This document shows positions 9,243-18,180 of a stretch of DNA of 64,000 nucleotides, in pieces. The notes below the pieces were generated by a model. It had not been told where the DNA came from. It saw only the letters and a list, made by a program, of their open reading frames with translations, and searched no databases. This DNA is from Erythrobacter sp. HL-111 (lineage in GTDB: Bacteria; Pseudomonadota; Alphaproteobacteria; Sphingomonadales; Sphingomonadaceae), in assembly GCF_900105095.1 (NCBI RefSeq), contig NZ_LT629743.1, positions 1,736,001-1,800,000 of the forward strand, written 5' to 3'. Each line of letters opens with the position of its first letter. Within the stretch, counting starts at the first letter, position 1. Position numbers and translations under genes: made by a program.

Positions 9243-10201
9243 GCATGACCCTCGAAGAACTGCGCGACCTGGCGGGCGCCATCCGCGCCGAGATCGCCAA
9301 GGCGATCGTCGGGCAGGACGACATGGTGGACCGCCTGCTCGAAGCACTGGTGGCGCAGGGGCACGTCCTGCTCGAAGGGCCGCCCGGCACGGCCAAGACC
9401 TTCCTCGCGCAGAGCTTCGCGACCGCGCTGGGCCTCGATTTCGGGCGCATCCAGTTCACCCCCGACCTGCTGCCGGGCGACATTCTCGGCTCCAACCTGT
9501 TCAATTTCCAGACCAGCCAGTTCACCCTCACGCGCGGGCCGATCTTCTGCGATCTCCTGCTGGCGGACGAGATCAACCGCACCCCGCCCAAGACGCAGGC
9601 CGCGCTGCTCGAGGCGATGCAGGAACGCCGCGTGACGCTGGACGGGGAAACGCACGGCCTGCCCGATCATTTCATGGTGGTCGCGACGCAGAACCCGATC
9701 GAGAACCAGGGCGTCTATCCCCTGCCCGAGGCGCAGCTCGACCGCTTCCTGTTCAAGCTGCTGGTGCCCTATCCGAGCGAGGCCGAGGAAGCGCGGATCG
9801 TGCGCGACTACGGCCGGCGGCAGGGTCCGCAGCGGCCTGCGGATCTCGGCGTGTCGCCGGTCGCCGACCCGGCGCGGCTCGCGCAGCTTTCCTCCGCGCT
9901 CGACCATGTCACCGTGGCCGAGGAGATCACCCATTACGTCGTGCGGCTGGTGCGCGCGACCCGCGACCACGCGGAACTTGTCGTCGGCGCTTCCCCGCGC
10001 GCGGCGGTGATGCTCGCCCATGCCGCGCGCGCCCGCGCCGCCCTGCAGGGCCGGGCCTATGTCATCCCCGACGATGTCAAGGCGCTCGCCGTGCCGGTCC
10101 TGCGCCACCGCCTGACCCTCTCGCCCGCAGCCGAGATCGAGGGGCGCGAGATGGAGGCGCTCGTCGCCGAACTGGTCGAGAGCACCGAGGCCCCGCGCTG
10201 A
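9239..10201 (+). CDS. MoxR-family AAA+ ATPase
   Basis: A 320-residue AAA+ ATPase of the MoxR branch, chaperone-like enzymes that act with membrane or vWA-domain partners. Walker A is GPPGTAKT (residues 47-54), Walker B is LLLADEIN (Asp110, Glu111), sensor 1 lies in [11 protein letters not shown], and the C-terminal lid contains [20 protein letters not shown] with its sensor-2 arginine. Length is normal. It sits between DUF4350 and DUF58 genes, the classical genomic partners. Its substrate is not known; a role in assembling or remodelling an envelope complex built from the neighbouring membrane proteins is inference. Confidence 0.93.
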   Translation: MSMTLEELRDLAGAIRAEIAKAIVGQDDMVDRLLEALVAQGHVLLEGPPGTAKTFLAQSFATALGLDFGRIQFTPDLLPGDILGSNLFNFQTSQFTLTRGPIFCDLLLADEINRTPPKTQAALLEAMQERRVTLDGETHGLPDHFMVVATQNPIENQGVYPLPEAQLDRFLFKLLVPYPSEAEEARIVRDYGRRQGPQRPADLGVSPVADPARLAQLSSALDHVTVAEEITHYVVRLVRATRDHAELVVGASPRAAVMLAHAARARAALQGRAYVIPDDVKALAVPVLRHRLTLSPAAEIEGREMEALVAELVESTEAPR

Positions 10202-10205
10202 GCCG

Positions 10206-11561
10206 ATGAACCGCCTGCGCGCCCTCCTCGCCCGTCTCCCGGCCCTGCCGATCGTGCCGACGGTGCGCGCGGCGTGGCTGGTCGCGGGGCTCGCCCCGGT
10301 CGCGTTGCTGATCGCCTCGGCCGCGCCCGGTGCATGGATGATTGCTCCCGCGGCCGCGCTCGCGCTGGTGGTTCTGGTGCTGCTCGACGGGCTCGCCGCG
10401 GGGCCATGCACGCGGCGCGAGGTCACGGCCCCGGCCGACACCGAGGTCGGGCAGCCCGCGATGATCGAAGTCCATGCCCTGCTCCGCGCGGGTGCCGGCC
10501 GACCCGAGGCTGCGCTTGAATTCGATCCCCGGCTCGGCCTTGCCGGACGGGCCGAATTGCAGCTCGCGCCGGGGGAGGAACCCGGCCTGTTCTCGGGCGC
10601 GCTCGAACTCGTGCCCGAACGGCGCGGCACGGCCCCCGTCACCCGGCTGTGGCTGCGCTGGACCGGCCCGCTGGGCCTCGGCGCGCGGCAGGTCTCGCAA
10701 AGGCTCGGCAGCAAGATCCGCATCTGGCCCGACCTTTCCCCCGTGCGCTCGAAGGAATTGCAGGCCTTCCTGCGCGACGAACGCAGCGGCCTCATCGCCC
10801 GGCGCATCCGCGGCGAGGGGACGCAGTTCGAGGCGCTTTCGGAATACGAGCCGGGCATGGACCGCCGCCGCATCGACTGGAAGGCGAGCGCGCGGCACAA
10901 CCACCTCTATGCGCGCGAGAACGAGGCCGAGCGCAACAACCAGATCGTGTTCGCCTTCGATTGCGGGCAGGCCATGTGCGAGCCGCTGGACGGCCTGCCG
11001 CGGATCGACCGGGCGGTCTCCGCCGCGCTCACCTGCGCCTATGTCGCGTTGAAGGGCGGCGACCGCACCGCCCTGTTCGGCTTCGCCCGGCGCCCGCAGC
11101 TTATGACCCCCTTCGTCCACGACACGCGCGGCTTCACGCGGCTGCAGAGCGCCGCCGCCGCGCTCGACTACGAAAGCGTCGAGCCCAATTTCACCCTTGC
11201 GCTCGCCACCCTGACCGCACGGTTGCAGCGCCGCTCGCTGATCGTGCTGTTTTCCGATTTCACCGATCCGACCGCGGCCCAGCTGATGGTCGAGAGCCTG
11301 TCCCGGCTGGTCCGCAAGCACCTCGTCCTGTTCGTGACCTTCGCCGACAGCGAGCTCGAGGCGTTCATCGAGGAAGAGCCGGGCGACATCGCCACGCTCG
11401 CCCGCTCGGTCACCGCCGACACGCTCGCGCGGCAGCGCAGCCTCGTGCTGCAGCGCCTGCGCCGCATGGGCGTCGACGTGATCGAGGCGCCGTGGAAAGC
11501 GGTCGGATTCGAACTGATCGACCGCTACCTCGCGATTCGCGGCAGCGAGGCGATTGGATGA
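10206..11561 (+). CDS. DUF58 domain protein (vWA-like partner of MoxR)
   Basis: A 451-residue protein with two N-terminal membrane segments (about residues 22-60), a beta-rich middle, and the DUF58 signature EYEPGMDRRRIDWKASAR near residue 220. A vWA-like C-terminal domain follows (FAFDCGQAM), where the MIDAS motif DxSxS appears as DCGQA and thus lacks the canonical serines. DUF58 proteins are nearly always coded next to MoxR and are thought to be its client or adaptor. Here the gene begins 4 nt after moxR. The role is inferred from this pairing. Confidence 0.9.
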   Translation: MNRLRALLARLPALPIVPTVRAAWLVAGLAPVALLIASAAPGAWMIAPAAALALVVLVLLDGLAAGPCTRREVTAPADTEVGQPAMIEVHALLRAGAGRPEAALEFDPRLGLAGRAELQLAPGEEPGLFSGALELVPERRGTAPVTRLWLRWTGPLGLGARQVSQRLGSKIRIWPDLSPVRSKELQAFLRDERSGLIARRIRGEGTQFEALSEYEPGMDRRRIDWKASARHNHLYARENEAERNNQIVFAFDCGQAMCEPLDGLPRIDRAVSAALTCAYVALKGGDRTALFGFARRPQLMTPFVHDTRGFTRLQSAAAALDYESVEPNFTLALATLTARLQRRSLIVLFSDFTDPTAAQLMVESLSRLVRKHLVLFVTFADSELEAFIEEEPGDIATLARSVTADTLARQRSLVLQRLRRMGVDVIEAPWKAVGFELIDRYLAIRGSEAIG

Positions 11562-11571
11562 GAGACGGCGG

Positions 11572-12636
11572 ATGAAGGCTCCCGCGCTCGGATCGTGGTT
11601 CTCCCGCCGGGAGATCGAGACTCCCGCCGACATCGCGGGCGCGGCGCTGCGCTCGGACCGCTTCCGGCTGGAGCGCGAGGCCGAATGGCGGCGACTGGAC
11701 GCGATCGTCACCGCGATGGAGAGAGGCGGCCTCAGGCGCGTGGGGGACGAGGACCTGCTCGCCCTGCCGACGCTCTATCGCACCGCCGCCTCCTCGCTCG
11801 CGGTGGCGCGCGAAACCTCGCTCGACGCGGCGACGCTGGCCTATCTCGAAAGCCTCGTCCAGCGCGCCTGGTTCCAGGTCTACGGGCCGCGCAAGGGGCT
11901 GTTCGCCTGGCTGCGCGAATTCCTGCTGGGCGGATGGAGCCGCGCGGTGCGGGAGATTTGGCTCGACCTCTCGATCGCGCTGTTCGTCATGGTCTCGGGC
12001 ACGATCGTCGGCTGGCTGCTGGTGGCCGGGGATTCCGAATGGTTCCACCGCCTCGTCCCCACGAGCCTCGCCGACAGCCGCCGCCCGGGGGCGAGCCGCG
12101 CGGAATTGCTGGAAACCCTCGGCGTCGAGGGCGGGACGACGGGATTGTCGAGCTTCGCCGCCTTCCTTTTCAGCAACAACGCGGGCGTGTGCATCCTCGC
12201 CTTCGCGCTCGGCTTCGCCTTCGGCATCCCCTCGCTGTTGCTGCTGGTGCACAACACGGCCCTGCTGGGCGCCTTCCTATGGCTGTTCGCGGACGCGGGA
12301 CTGGGGGTCGAATTCGCCGCCTGGCTGTCGGTCCACGGCACGACCGAGCTGTTCGGCATCCTCCTGTCGGGCGCGGCGGGGCTGCACATCGGCCGTTCGA
12401 TGGCCTTTCCCGGGACTCGCAGCCTGCTCGCCGCCGCGGCGCAAAGCGGGCGGCGCGGCGCGGTCGTCATGGTGGGCGTCGTCATCATGATGATCATCGC
12501 CGCGCTGCTCGAGGCCTTCCCGCGCCAGCTGGTCGGCAGCAGCGAGGGGCGTTTCGCGATCGGGGGGAGCTTGCTCGCCTTCTGGCTCGCCTATTTCTTC
12601 CTCTACCGCCCGGCCCCGTCGGACGAGCCGGCATGA
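11572..12636 (+). CDS. SpoIIM/DUF95-family membrane protein
   Basis: A 354-residue integral membrane protein of the stage II sporulation protein M (DUF95) family. The organism is not a sporulator, so the name reflects homology only. Several hydrophobic helices lie between residue 130 and the C-terminus, with the conserved FLFSNNAGVCILAFALGFAFG block and the HGTTELFGIL motif. The ATG at 11572 has GAGAG 6 nt upstream; a TTG at 11554 overlapping the DUF58 stop is an alternative. In Bacillus, SpoIIM works with cell-wall hydrolases at the septal membrane; any such role here is speculation. RDD follows with an ATGA overlap. Confidence 0.88.
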   Translation: MKAPALGSWFSRREIETPADIAGAALRSDRFRLEREAEWRRLDAIVTAMERGGLRRVGDEDLLALPTLYRTAASSLAVARETSLDAATLAYLESLVQRAWFQVYGPRKGLFAWLREFLLGGWSRAVREIWLDLSIALFVMVSGTIVGWLLVAGDSEWFHRLVPTSLADSRRPGASRAELLETLGVEGGTTGLSSFAAFLFSNNAGVCILAFALGFAFGIPSLLLLVHNTALLGAFLWLFADAGLGVEFAAWLSVHGTTELFGILLSGAAGLHIGRSMAFPGTRSLLAAAAQSGRRGAVVMVGVVIMMIIAALLEAFPRQLVGSSEGRFAIGGSLLAFWLAYFFLYRPAPSDEPA

Positions 12637-13595
12637 GCGCGGCTGCCCGGCCTTCCGGCCCCGCCCGGGCCGACGGCCCCGCCGACCCGCGGGCGAAGCG
12701 GCAGCGCAGCCTCGTCACGCCAGAGGGGCTGGCCCTGCCCGTCACCATCGCCTCGCGCGGGAGCCGCATAGCTGCGCTGGCGATCGATTTCATCATCATC
12801 CTGTTCGCCCTGTTCGTGATCCAGATCGTCTTCAGCCTGCTGTTCATGGCGGTGCTGGGCGAGAGCCTGGGCAGCGCGGGCGACAGGATCTCGGCGGCGG
12901 GCGAGTTCGTGCTGATCCTTGCGATCCTGCTCGTCTTTGCGGCGCGCTACGGGTATTTCCTCGCCTTCGAGCTCGGCCCGCGCGGGGCGACCCCGGGCAA
13001 GCGGCTGGTCGGCATCCGCGTCGCCGCGCGGCCGGGGGAAAGCGGGGGCGGCGGGCGGCTCACGCCCGAGGCGGTGATCGCGCGCAACCTCATCCGCGAC
13101 ATCGAACTGTTCATGCCCGTCCTCTTCCTGCTGATGGCGCCATCGGGCGAGCAGGGCAATGCCGGGATCGCCGGGCTGGTCTGGTTCCTGATCTTCATGG
13201 CCTTCCCCTTCTTCAACAGGGACGCCCTGCGCGCGGGCGACGTGATCGCGGGAACCTGGGTGGTCGAGGCTCCGCGCACGCGGCTCGCCGAAGCGCTGTC
13301 GACGCAGGGAGCCGCGGCCGCCGGGACGAGCGCGGTCACCGGCGCGCGCTACGATTTCGGGGAGGAGGAGCTCTCGGTCTATGGCGAGCGCGAGCTCCAG
13401 ACGCTTGAACGCATCCTGCGCGAGGACCAGGCCGCGGCGCTCGCATCGGTCCACGCGGCGATCTGCCGCAAGATCGGGTGGGACCCGGGCGCGGGCGACG
13501 AGCGCGCCTTCCTCGAGGCCTTCTATGCCCAGCTTCGCGCGAAGCTCGAAGGCGACATGCGGTTCGGCAAGCGCAAGGCGGACAAGTTCTCGTGA
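12633..13595 (+). CDS. RDD family membrane protein
   Basis: A 320-residue RDD-family protein. The N-terminal RDD motif is in SRGSRIAALAIDFIIIL (Arg and Asp within the first helix, residues about 42-58); the second helix and the GATPGKRLVGIRV loop follow, then ARNLIRDIELF and a third helix. After the membrane part comes a soluble C-terminal extension of about 100 residues (DFGEEELSVYGERELQ to the end) that is not part of the usual RDD domain. The ATG overlaps the SpoIIM stop. Its own TGA overlaps the GTG of the next reading frame. Confidence 0.88.
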   Translation: MSAAARPSGPARADGPADPRAKRQRSLVTPEGLALPVTIASRGSRIAALAIDFIIILFALFVIQIVFSLLFMAVLGESLGSAGDRISAAGEFVLILAILLVFAARYGYFLAFELGPRGATPGKRLVGIRVAARPGESGGGGRLTPEAVIARNLIRDIELFMPVLFLLMAPSGEQGNAGIAGLVWFLIFMAFPFFNRDALRAGDVIAGTWVVEAPRTRLAEALSTQGAAAAGTSAVTGARYDFGEEELSVYGERELQTLERILREDQAAALASVHAAICRKIGWDPGAGDERAFLEAFYAQLRAKLEGDMRFGKRKADKFS

Positions 13596-13813
13596 GCGGC
13601 TTCACCATCGCGCCCGACGACCTGACGAGCGCGGACGTGCTCGACCTGCTTCGCCTGCACCTCGCCGAGATGCATAGCTGGTCGCCCGCCTGCAAGACCG
13701 AACCCTTTCGCCCTGCGCTCAGGCTTTACGAAAGCCACGGTTTCGTCGAAAGCGCGGGCTTCGGGCCTTACCTCCCGGACGAATTCAGCCTGTGCATGGA
13801 GCGCCGCCTGTGA
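13592..13813 (+). pseudogene. GNAT acetyltransferase remnant with in-frame internal deletion
   Basis: The frame stays open for 73 residues from a GTG that overlaps the RDD stop. Its first 34 residues (IAPDDLTSADVLDLLRLHL through MHSWSPACK) match the N-terminus, and its last 38 (TEPFRPALRLYESHGF through FSLCMERRL) the C-terminus, of a GNAT N-acetyltransferase of about 150 residues. The middle, including beta-4 and the acetyl-CoA-binding R/QxxGxG/A motif, is missing at the junction ACK/TEP. It therefore cannot bind acetyl-CoA in the usual way. The frame and start/stop overlaps on both sides are kept, so it may survive as a translational relay to the beta-lactamase. Confidence 0.8.
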
Positions 13814-14739
13814 CGATCGATCGACGCGGCTTTATCGCCGGAAGCGCGGCGCTGGGCCTTGCCGCCTGCGTGCCGCCGGACCAGAGCCCGCTCGGGCGGA
13901 TGCAGGCGAGCCTGCGCCTGATCGAGGCGAAGGCGGGCGGGACGCTGGGCGTCGAGATCCACGAGACGGCGACGGGCGTGTCGGTCGGCCTCAACCGCGA
14001 CCGGCGCTTCGGGCATTGTTCATCCTTCAAGCTGTCGCTGGCGGCGATGGTGCTGGCGTTGGATGCGGCGGGGGAGATCGACGCGAACCGCCGGGTGACG
14101 TGGACGAAGGGCGACCTCATGCCGGTTTCGCCCTTCACCGAAAGGCGGCTGGCCGAGGGCGCGACCCTGCTCGAACTGGCGGAATACACGCAGAAATATT
14201 CGGACAACGCGGCGGCGAACATCCTCCTGCGCGAACTCGGCGGCCCGGCGGCGCTGACCGGCTTCTGGCGCAGCATCGGGGACGGGGAAAGCCGGCTCGA
14301 CCGGTACGAACCCGAACTCAACAACGTGCCCGTCACCGAATACCGCGACACGACGACGCCCGCGGCGATGGCGCGCACCGTGGCGAAGCTCGCCTATGGC
14401 GACGTGATGCCCGAGGCCGAGCGCGCAAGGCTGCGGCAATGGATGATCGACACGCCTACCGGCGCGCGGCGGGTGCGCGCGGGGCTCCCCGAAAGCTGGA
14501 TCGCGGGCGACAAGACCGGCACATCGATCTGGCCCGGGATCGGGTCGAGCTATGTCGACATCGGCTTCGCCCGCCCCCCCGAACATCCGCCGGTCACCTT
14601 CGCGGCCTATTACCGGGCGCGCGAAACGCATGACGGGATGGACGAAGGCAGCGAAGCCGCGCTCGCCAGCGTGGGCGAGGTGATCGAGGATTTCGCCGAG
14701 CGCGAAGACGGCCTTCCGCTGGTGGGCAACATCTTCTGA
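13810..14739 (+). CDS. Class A beta-lactamase
   Basis: A 309-residue serine beta-lactamase with the full class A catalytic set: SSFK (Ser71, Lys74), SDN (131-133), the omega-loop Glu in EPELN (167-171) and KTGT (235-238). The N-terminus has a twin-Arg pair and a LAAC lipobox-like end (DRRGFIAGSAALGLAAC), so it is exported, perhaps by Tat, and possibly lipidated. A Cys precedes the active Ser, but there is no Cys after KTG, so the KPC/NMC-type disulfide is absent. The GTG start overlaps the GNAT-remnant stop. The enzyme looks intact; its substrate range cannot be read from sequence. Confidence 0.92.
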   Translation: MTIDRRGFIAGSAALGLAACVPPDQSPLGRMQASLRLIEAKAGGTLGVEIHETATGVSVGLNRDRRFGHCSSFKLSLAAMVLALDAAGEIDANRRVTWTKGDLMPVSPFTERRLAEGATLLELAEYTQKYSDNAAANILLRELGGPAALTGFWRSIGDGESRLDRYEPELNNVPVTEYRDTTTPAAMARTVAKLAYGDVMPEAERARLRQWMIDTPTGARRVRAGLPESWIAGDKTGTSIWPGIGSSYVDIGFARPPEHPPVTFAAYYRARETHDGMDEGSEAALASVGEVIEDFAEREDGLPLVGNIF

Positions 14740-14775
14740 AACCCTCCCGTTCCCCTCCCCTCAAGGGAAGGCGCT

Positions 14776-15891
14776 TCAATGGTCGGGCGTGTTCGATGCG
14801 CCCGCTTCCGCCTCGCCGCCGAAGATCGCGACTTCGCTGAGCCCTTCGCTGTTGGCACGGCCGCGATACATGCCGGTGGTGTTGAAGCTGTAGAGCGCGT
14901 TGCCTTCCGGCGTGACGAGGATCACCCCGCCATCACCGCCGAGCTGCTTGACCTCGGCCATCACGGCGTCCGCGACCCGCTGCTGCATTTCGGTTCGAAG
15001 ATCATCGTCGAGCTCGGCGGGTCCGGTTGCGTCGCCATCAGCCATCATCGCGGCGAACGCCTCGGATTCGACGAAGCGAAGCCGCGAGCAGATCTCCTGC
15101 GCCACGCCGACCCGGATGAAATATTCGCCCCACCCTGTCGCTGACACGGCACAGCTGCGATTGTCCGCATAGGTCCCCGCGCCGATCACCGGGGCATCGC
15201 CGATGCGGCCCCAGCGCTTGCCCGTCATCCCGCCGGTCGAGGTGCCCGCAGCAAGGTTGCCTTGGCTGTCGAGCGCCACCGCGCCCACGGTCCCGAACTT
15301 GTGATCGACGTCGAGCGCGGACAGCTCGCGCGCCTTCATCCGTTCAAGCGCCTCGCGCCGCGATTCGGTGGCGAAATATTCGGGCGGGGCGGTTTCGATG
15401 CCCTGCGTCGCAGCGAAGCTTTCAGCGCCCTTGCCCATCAGGAAAACGTGTTCGCTCTCGCTCCGCACCGCGTCGGCGAGCAGGATCGGGTTCCTGATCG
15501 TCGTCACGCCCGTCACCGCGCCCGCACTGCGGTCGCGCCCGTCCATGATCGAGGCGTCGAGCTCGTTGCGGCCTTCCCAAGTGAACACCGCGCCCTTGCC
15601 CGCATTGAACAGCGGCGAATTTTCCATCGGGATGATCGCGGCCTTCACCGCGTCCACCGCGCTGCCGCCGTCCGCCAGCACCGCCGCCCCCGCATCGAGC
15701 GCTTCCTGCAAGGCGGCCTCGTATTCGGCGCGGCGTTCCGCCGTCATCCGGTCGGGATCGAGCGTCCCCGCCCCGCCATGGATCGCGATCGACCATTTCG
15801 GCTCGTCGGGCGGCATGGCGGATTCCTGTGCGGCAAGCGGAGAGGCAAGGGCGAAAAGCGCGGCGAGCGCGGCGAACATGGCGTTTTTCAT
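14776..15891 (-). CDS. Isoaspartyl peptidase / L-asparaginase (Ntn-hydrolase)
   Basis: A 371-residue plant-type asparaginase/isoaspartyl aminopeptidase. It has a cleavable signal peptide (MKNAMFAALAALFALASPLAAQ), so it acts in the periplasm. Autocleavage before Thr201 (HKFG/TVGAVALD) would yield the alpha and beta chains; the substrate motif TSTGGMTGKRWGRIGD and the oxyanion stretch lie just after it. The N-terminal IHGGAGTL motif and NAGKGAVFTWEG are also conserved. Members remove beta-aspartyl residues from peptides or hydrolyse asparagine. The gene stands alone, divergent from the SDR gene, and converges with the beta-lactamase. Confidence 0.93.
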   Translation of the reverse strand: MKNAMFAALAALFALASPLAAQESAMPPDEPKWSIAIHGGAGTLDPDRMTAERRAEYEAALQEALDAGAAVLADGGSAVDAVKAAIIPMENSPLFNAGKGAVFTWEGRNELDASIMDGRDRSAGAVTGVTTIRNPILLADAVRSESEHVFLMGKGAESFAATQGIETAPPEYFATESRREALERMKARELSALDVDHKFGTVGAVALDSQGNLAAGTSTGGMTGKRWGRIGDAPVIGAGTYADNRSCAVSATGWGEYFIRVGVAQEICSRLRFVESEAFAAMMADGDATGPAELDDDLRTEMQQRVADAVMAEVKQLGGDGGVILVTPEGNALYSFNTTGMYRGRANSEGLSEVAIFGGEAEAGASNTPDH

Positions 15892-15953
15892 GGCCTGGCT
15901 GCCTAGCCCAACCCCGCGCAGAATGCCAAGATGCGCTCAGGGGAGAATTCGCG

Positions 15954-16913
15954 ATGACCTACGGCAAGGAAACGACCACCGACGAGGTTCTGGAAGGCAG
16001 GGACCTGTCCGGCCTCACCGCCTTCATCACCGGCGGCAATTCGGGGCTGGGCCGGGAAACCGGCCGCGCGCTCGCCAGCAAGGGCGCGCAGGTGGTGCTC
16101 GCCGGGCGCGACGAGAAAAAGCTCGCCGCGGCGGCGAAGGCGATCCGCGCGGACACGGGGAGCGAGTCGGTCGAAACGATCGCCTGCGACCTCGCCGACC
16201 TTGCGAGCGTGCGCGCCTGCACCGGGGAGGCGCGGGAGCGATTCGCGCGAATCGACCTCCTCATCAACAATGCCGGGGTCATGGCGACGCCCTTCGAACA
16301 CACGAAGGACGGGTTCGAGCGCCAGTTCGGGACCAATCATCTCGGCCATTTCGCGCTCACCGCGGGGCTGATGCCGCTGATCGAGGCGGCGGCAGGCCGG
16401 CCCGGCAGCGGGCGCATCGTCAACCTGTCGAGCCGCGCGCACCAGATGACCGGCGTCGATCTCGACGATCCCCATTTCGAGCGGCGCGAATATGATCCTT
16501 GGGCGAGTTACGGCCAGTCCAAGACCGCCAATGTCCTGTTCACCGTCGCGCTCGAAAACCGGTTCGGCGCGAAGGGCATCCACGCCTATGCGGTCCATCC
16601 CGGCGGGATCGACACCAATCTCGGCCGGCACCTGACCACGGAAATGGCACAGGGCCTGATGCAGTACATCAGCAAGAACGATCCCGGTTACTCGTGGAAA
16701 TCGATCCCGCAAGGCGCGGCGACCAGCGTCTGGGCCGCGACCAGCGAGACGATCGAGGGACGCGGCGGCTTCTATTGCGAGGACTGCCGGGAGGCCGCGA
16801 TCGAGGCGGAGGCGACCGATCGCGGCGTGCGCCCCTACGCCCTCGACCCGGATACGGCCGCGCGGCTGTGGGACATGAGCGAGCGCATGACGGGCGTCAG
16901 CTTCCCCGCATAG
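15954..16913 (+). CDS. Short-chain dehydrogenase/reductase (retinol-dehydrogenase-like)
   Basis: A 319-residue SDR oxidoreductase of the classical/WW-oxidoreductase-like group. The cofactor motif TGGNSGLGRETG lies near residue 28, NNAGVMATP near 108, the catalytic Ser is in IVNLSSRAH, and the YGQSK catalytic pair follows. The basic residues AGRDEKK after beta-2 suggest NADP(H). GGGGAG lies upstream of the ATG at 15954. The substrate is unknown; such proteins are often annotated as oxidoreductases of hydrophobic alcohols. It stands alone between the asparaginase and ispG. Confidence 0.9.
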   Translation: MTYGKETTTDEVLEGRDLSGLTAFITGGNSGLGRETGRALASKGAQVVLAGRDEKKLAAAAKAIRADTGSESVETIACDLADLASVRACTGEARERFARIDLLINNAGVMATPFEHTKDGFERQFGTNHLGHFALTAGLMPLIEAAAGRPGSGRIVNLSSRAHQMTGVDLDDPHFERREYDPWASYGQSKTANVLFTVALENRFGAKGIHAYAVHPGGIDTNLGRHLTTEMAQGLMQYISKNDPGYSWKSIPQGAATSVWAATSETIEGRGGFYCEDCREAAIEAEATDRGVRPYALDPDTAARLWDMSERMTGVSFPA

Positions 16914-17003
16914 CCTTCGGGCAAATCGCGCGGCCGGGCGCAGGGGGCTCGCGCGCCCAAGCATGTCATTGCCCCGCAACGCCCGGATGTTTATATCGGG
17001 CGC

Positions 17004-18179
17004 ATGTCTGTGAGACCCTGGCGCGATATCGAGCGGCGCAAATGCCGGCAGATCATGGTGGGCAACGTGCCCGTGGGCGGCGACGCCCCGATCACGGTGC
17101 AGACCATGACCAACACCCCGACCGAGGACGTGAAGGCGACGGTCGACCAGATCCGCCGCTGCGAGGATGTCGGCTGCGACATCATCCGCGTCTCCTGCCC
17201 GACCGAGGAATCGACCCGGGCCTTCCGCCAGATCACCCGCGCGGCGCGCATCCCGGTCGTCGCCGACATCCATTTCCACTACAAGCGCGCGCTCGAGGCG
17301 GCCGATGCGGGCGCGGCGTGCCTGCGCATCAACCCCGGCAATATCGGCTCGGCCGACCGCGTCGCCGAGGTCGTGCGCGCGGCCAAGGCGAACGGCTGCG
17401 CGATCCGCATCGGGGTCAACGCGGGCAGCCTCGAGAAAGACCTGCTCGAAAAATACGGCGAGCCCTGCCCCGAAGCGCTGATCGAAAGCGCGCTCGACCA
17501 CATCAAGCTGTTGCAGGACCACGACTTCCACGAATTCAAGGTCGCGGTGAAGGCGTCCGACGTCTTCCTCGCGGTTGCAGCCTATCACGGGCTTGCCGAC
17601 GCGGTCGATTGCCCGCTGCATCTCGGCATAACCGAGGCGGGCGGGCTGATCGGCGGGACGGTGAAATCGTCGATCGGCATGGGCTCGCTGCTGTGGGCCG
17701 GGATCGGCGACACGATCCGCGTCTCGCTTTCCGCCGAACCGGAGGAAGAGATCAAGGTCGGCTACGAGATGCTGAAGGCGCTCGGCCTTCGCACCCGCGG
17801 CGTGCGCGTCGTCTCCTGCCCGTCCTGCTCGCGGCAGGGCTTCGACGTGATCCGCACCGTCGAAACGCTCGAAAAGCGGCTCGAACACATCAAGACCCCG
17901 ATGAGCCTCTCGGTGCTCGGCTGCGTCGTCAACGGTCCGGGCGAAGCGCGCGAGACCGATATCGGCCTGACCGGCGGCGGCAACGGGAAGCACATGGTGT
18001 ACCTGTCGGGCGTCAAGGCGCACGCGATCGACGACGAGGCCATGCTCGACCACATCGTGCGCCTGGTCGAGGAAAAGGCCGCCGCGATCGAGGCGGGCGA
18101 GGCGGTGGCCTTCGATCCGCACGCGCCCCAGGCGGAGCCGGAGCCGGAGCCGGCGCCGACTCCCGAAGCCGCCGAGTAA
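17004..18179 (+). CDS. ispG: 4-hydroxy-3-methylbut-2-enyl-diphosphate synthase
   Basis: IspG (GcpE) makes HMBPP from MEcPP in the cytoplasmic MEP pathway of isoprenoid synthesis, using a 4Fe-4S cluster. The protein has 391 residues. The N-terminal TIM-barrel shows [12 protein letters not shown] and [12 protein letters not shown]; the C-terminal cluster-binding part has [12 protein letters not shown] and, later, [14 protein letters not shown] with the third Cys and the conserved NGPGE. The last 25 residues are a Pro/Glu-rich tail (PEPEPEPAP) of no known role. A small repeat protein starts one nucleotide after the stop. Confidence 0.96.
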   Translation: MSVRPWRDIERRKCRQIMVGNVPVGGDAPITVQTMTNTPTEDVKATVDQIRRCEDVGCDIIRVSCPTEESTRAFRQITRAARIPVVADIHFHYKRALEAADAGAACLRINPGNIGSADRVAEVVRAAKANGCAIRIGVNAGSLEKDLLEKYGEPCPEALIESALDHIKLLQDHDFHEFKVAVKASDVFLAVAAYHGLADAVDCPLHLGITEAGGLIGGTVKSSIGMGSLLWAGIGDTIRVSLSAEPEEEIKVGYEMLKALGLRTRGVRVVSCPSCSRQGFDVIRTVETLEKRLEHIKTPMSLSVLGCVVNGPGEARETDIGLTGGGNGKHMVYLSGVKAHAIDDEAMLDHIVRLVEEKAAAIEAGEAVAFDPHAPQAEPEPEPAPTPEAAE

Positions 18180-18180
18180 G

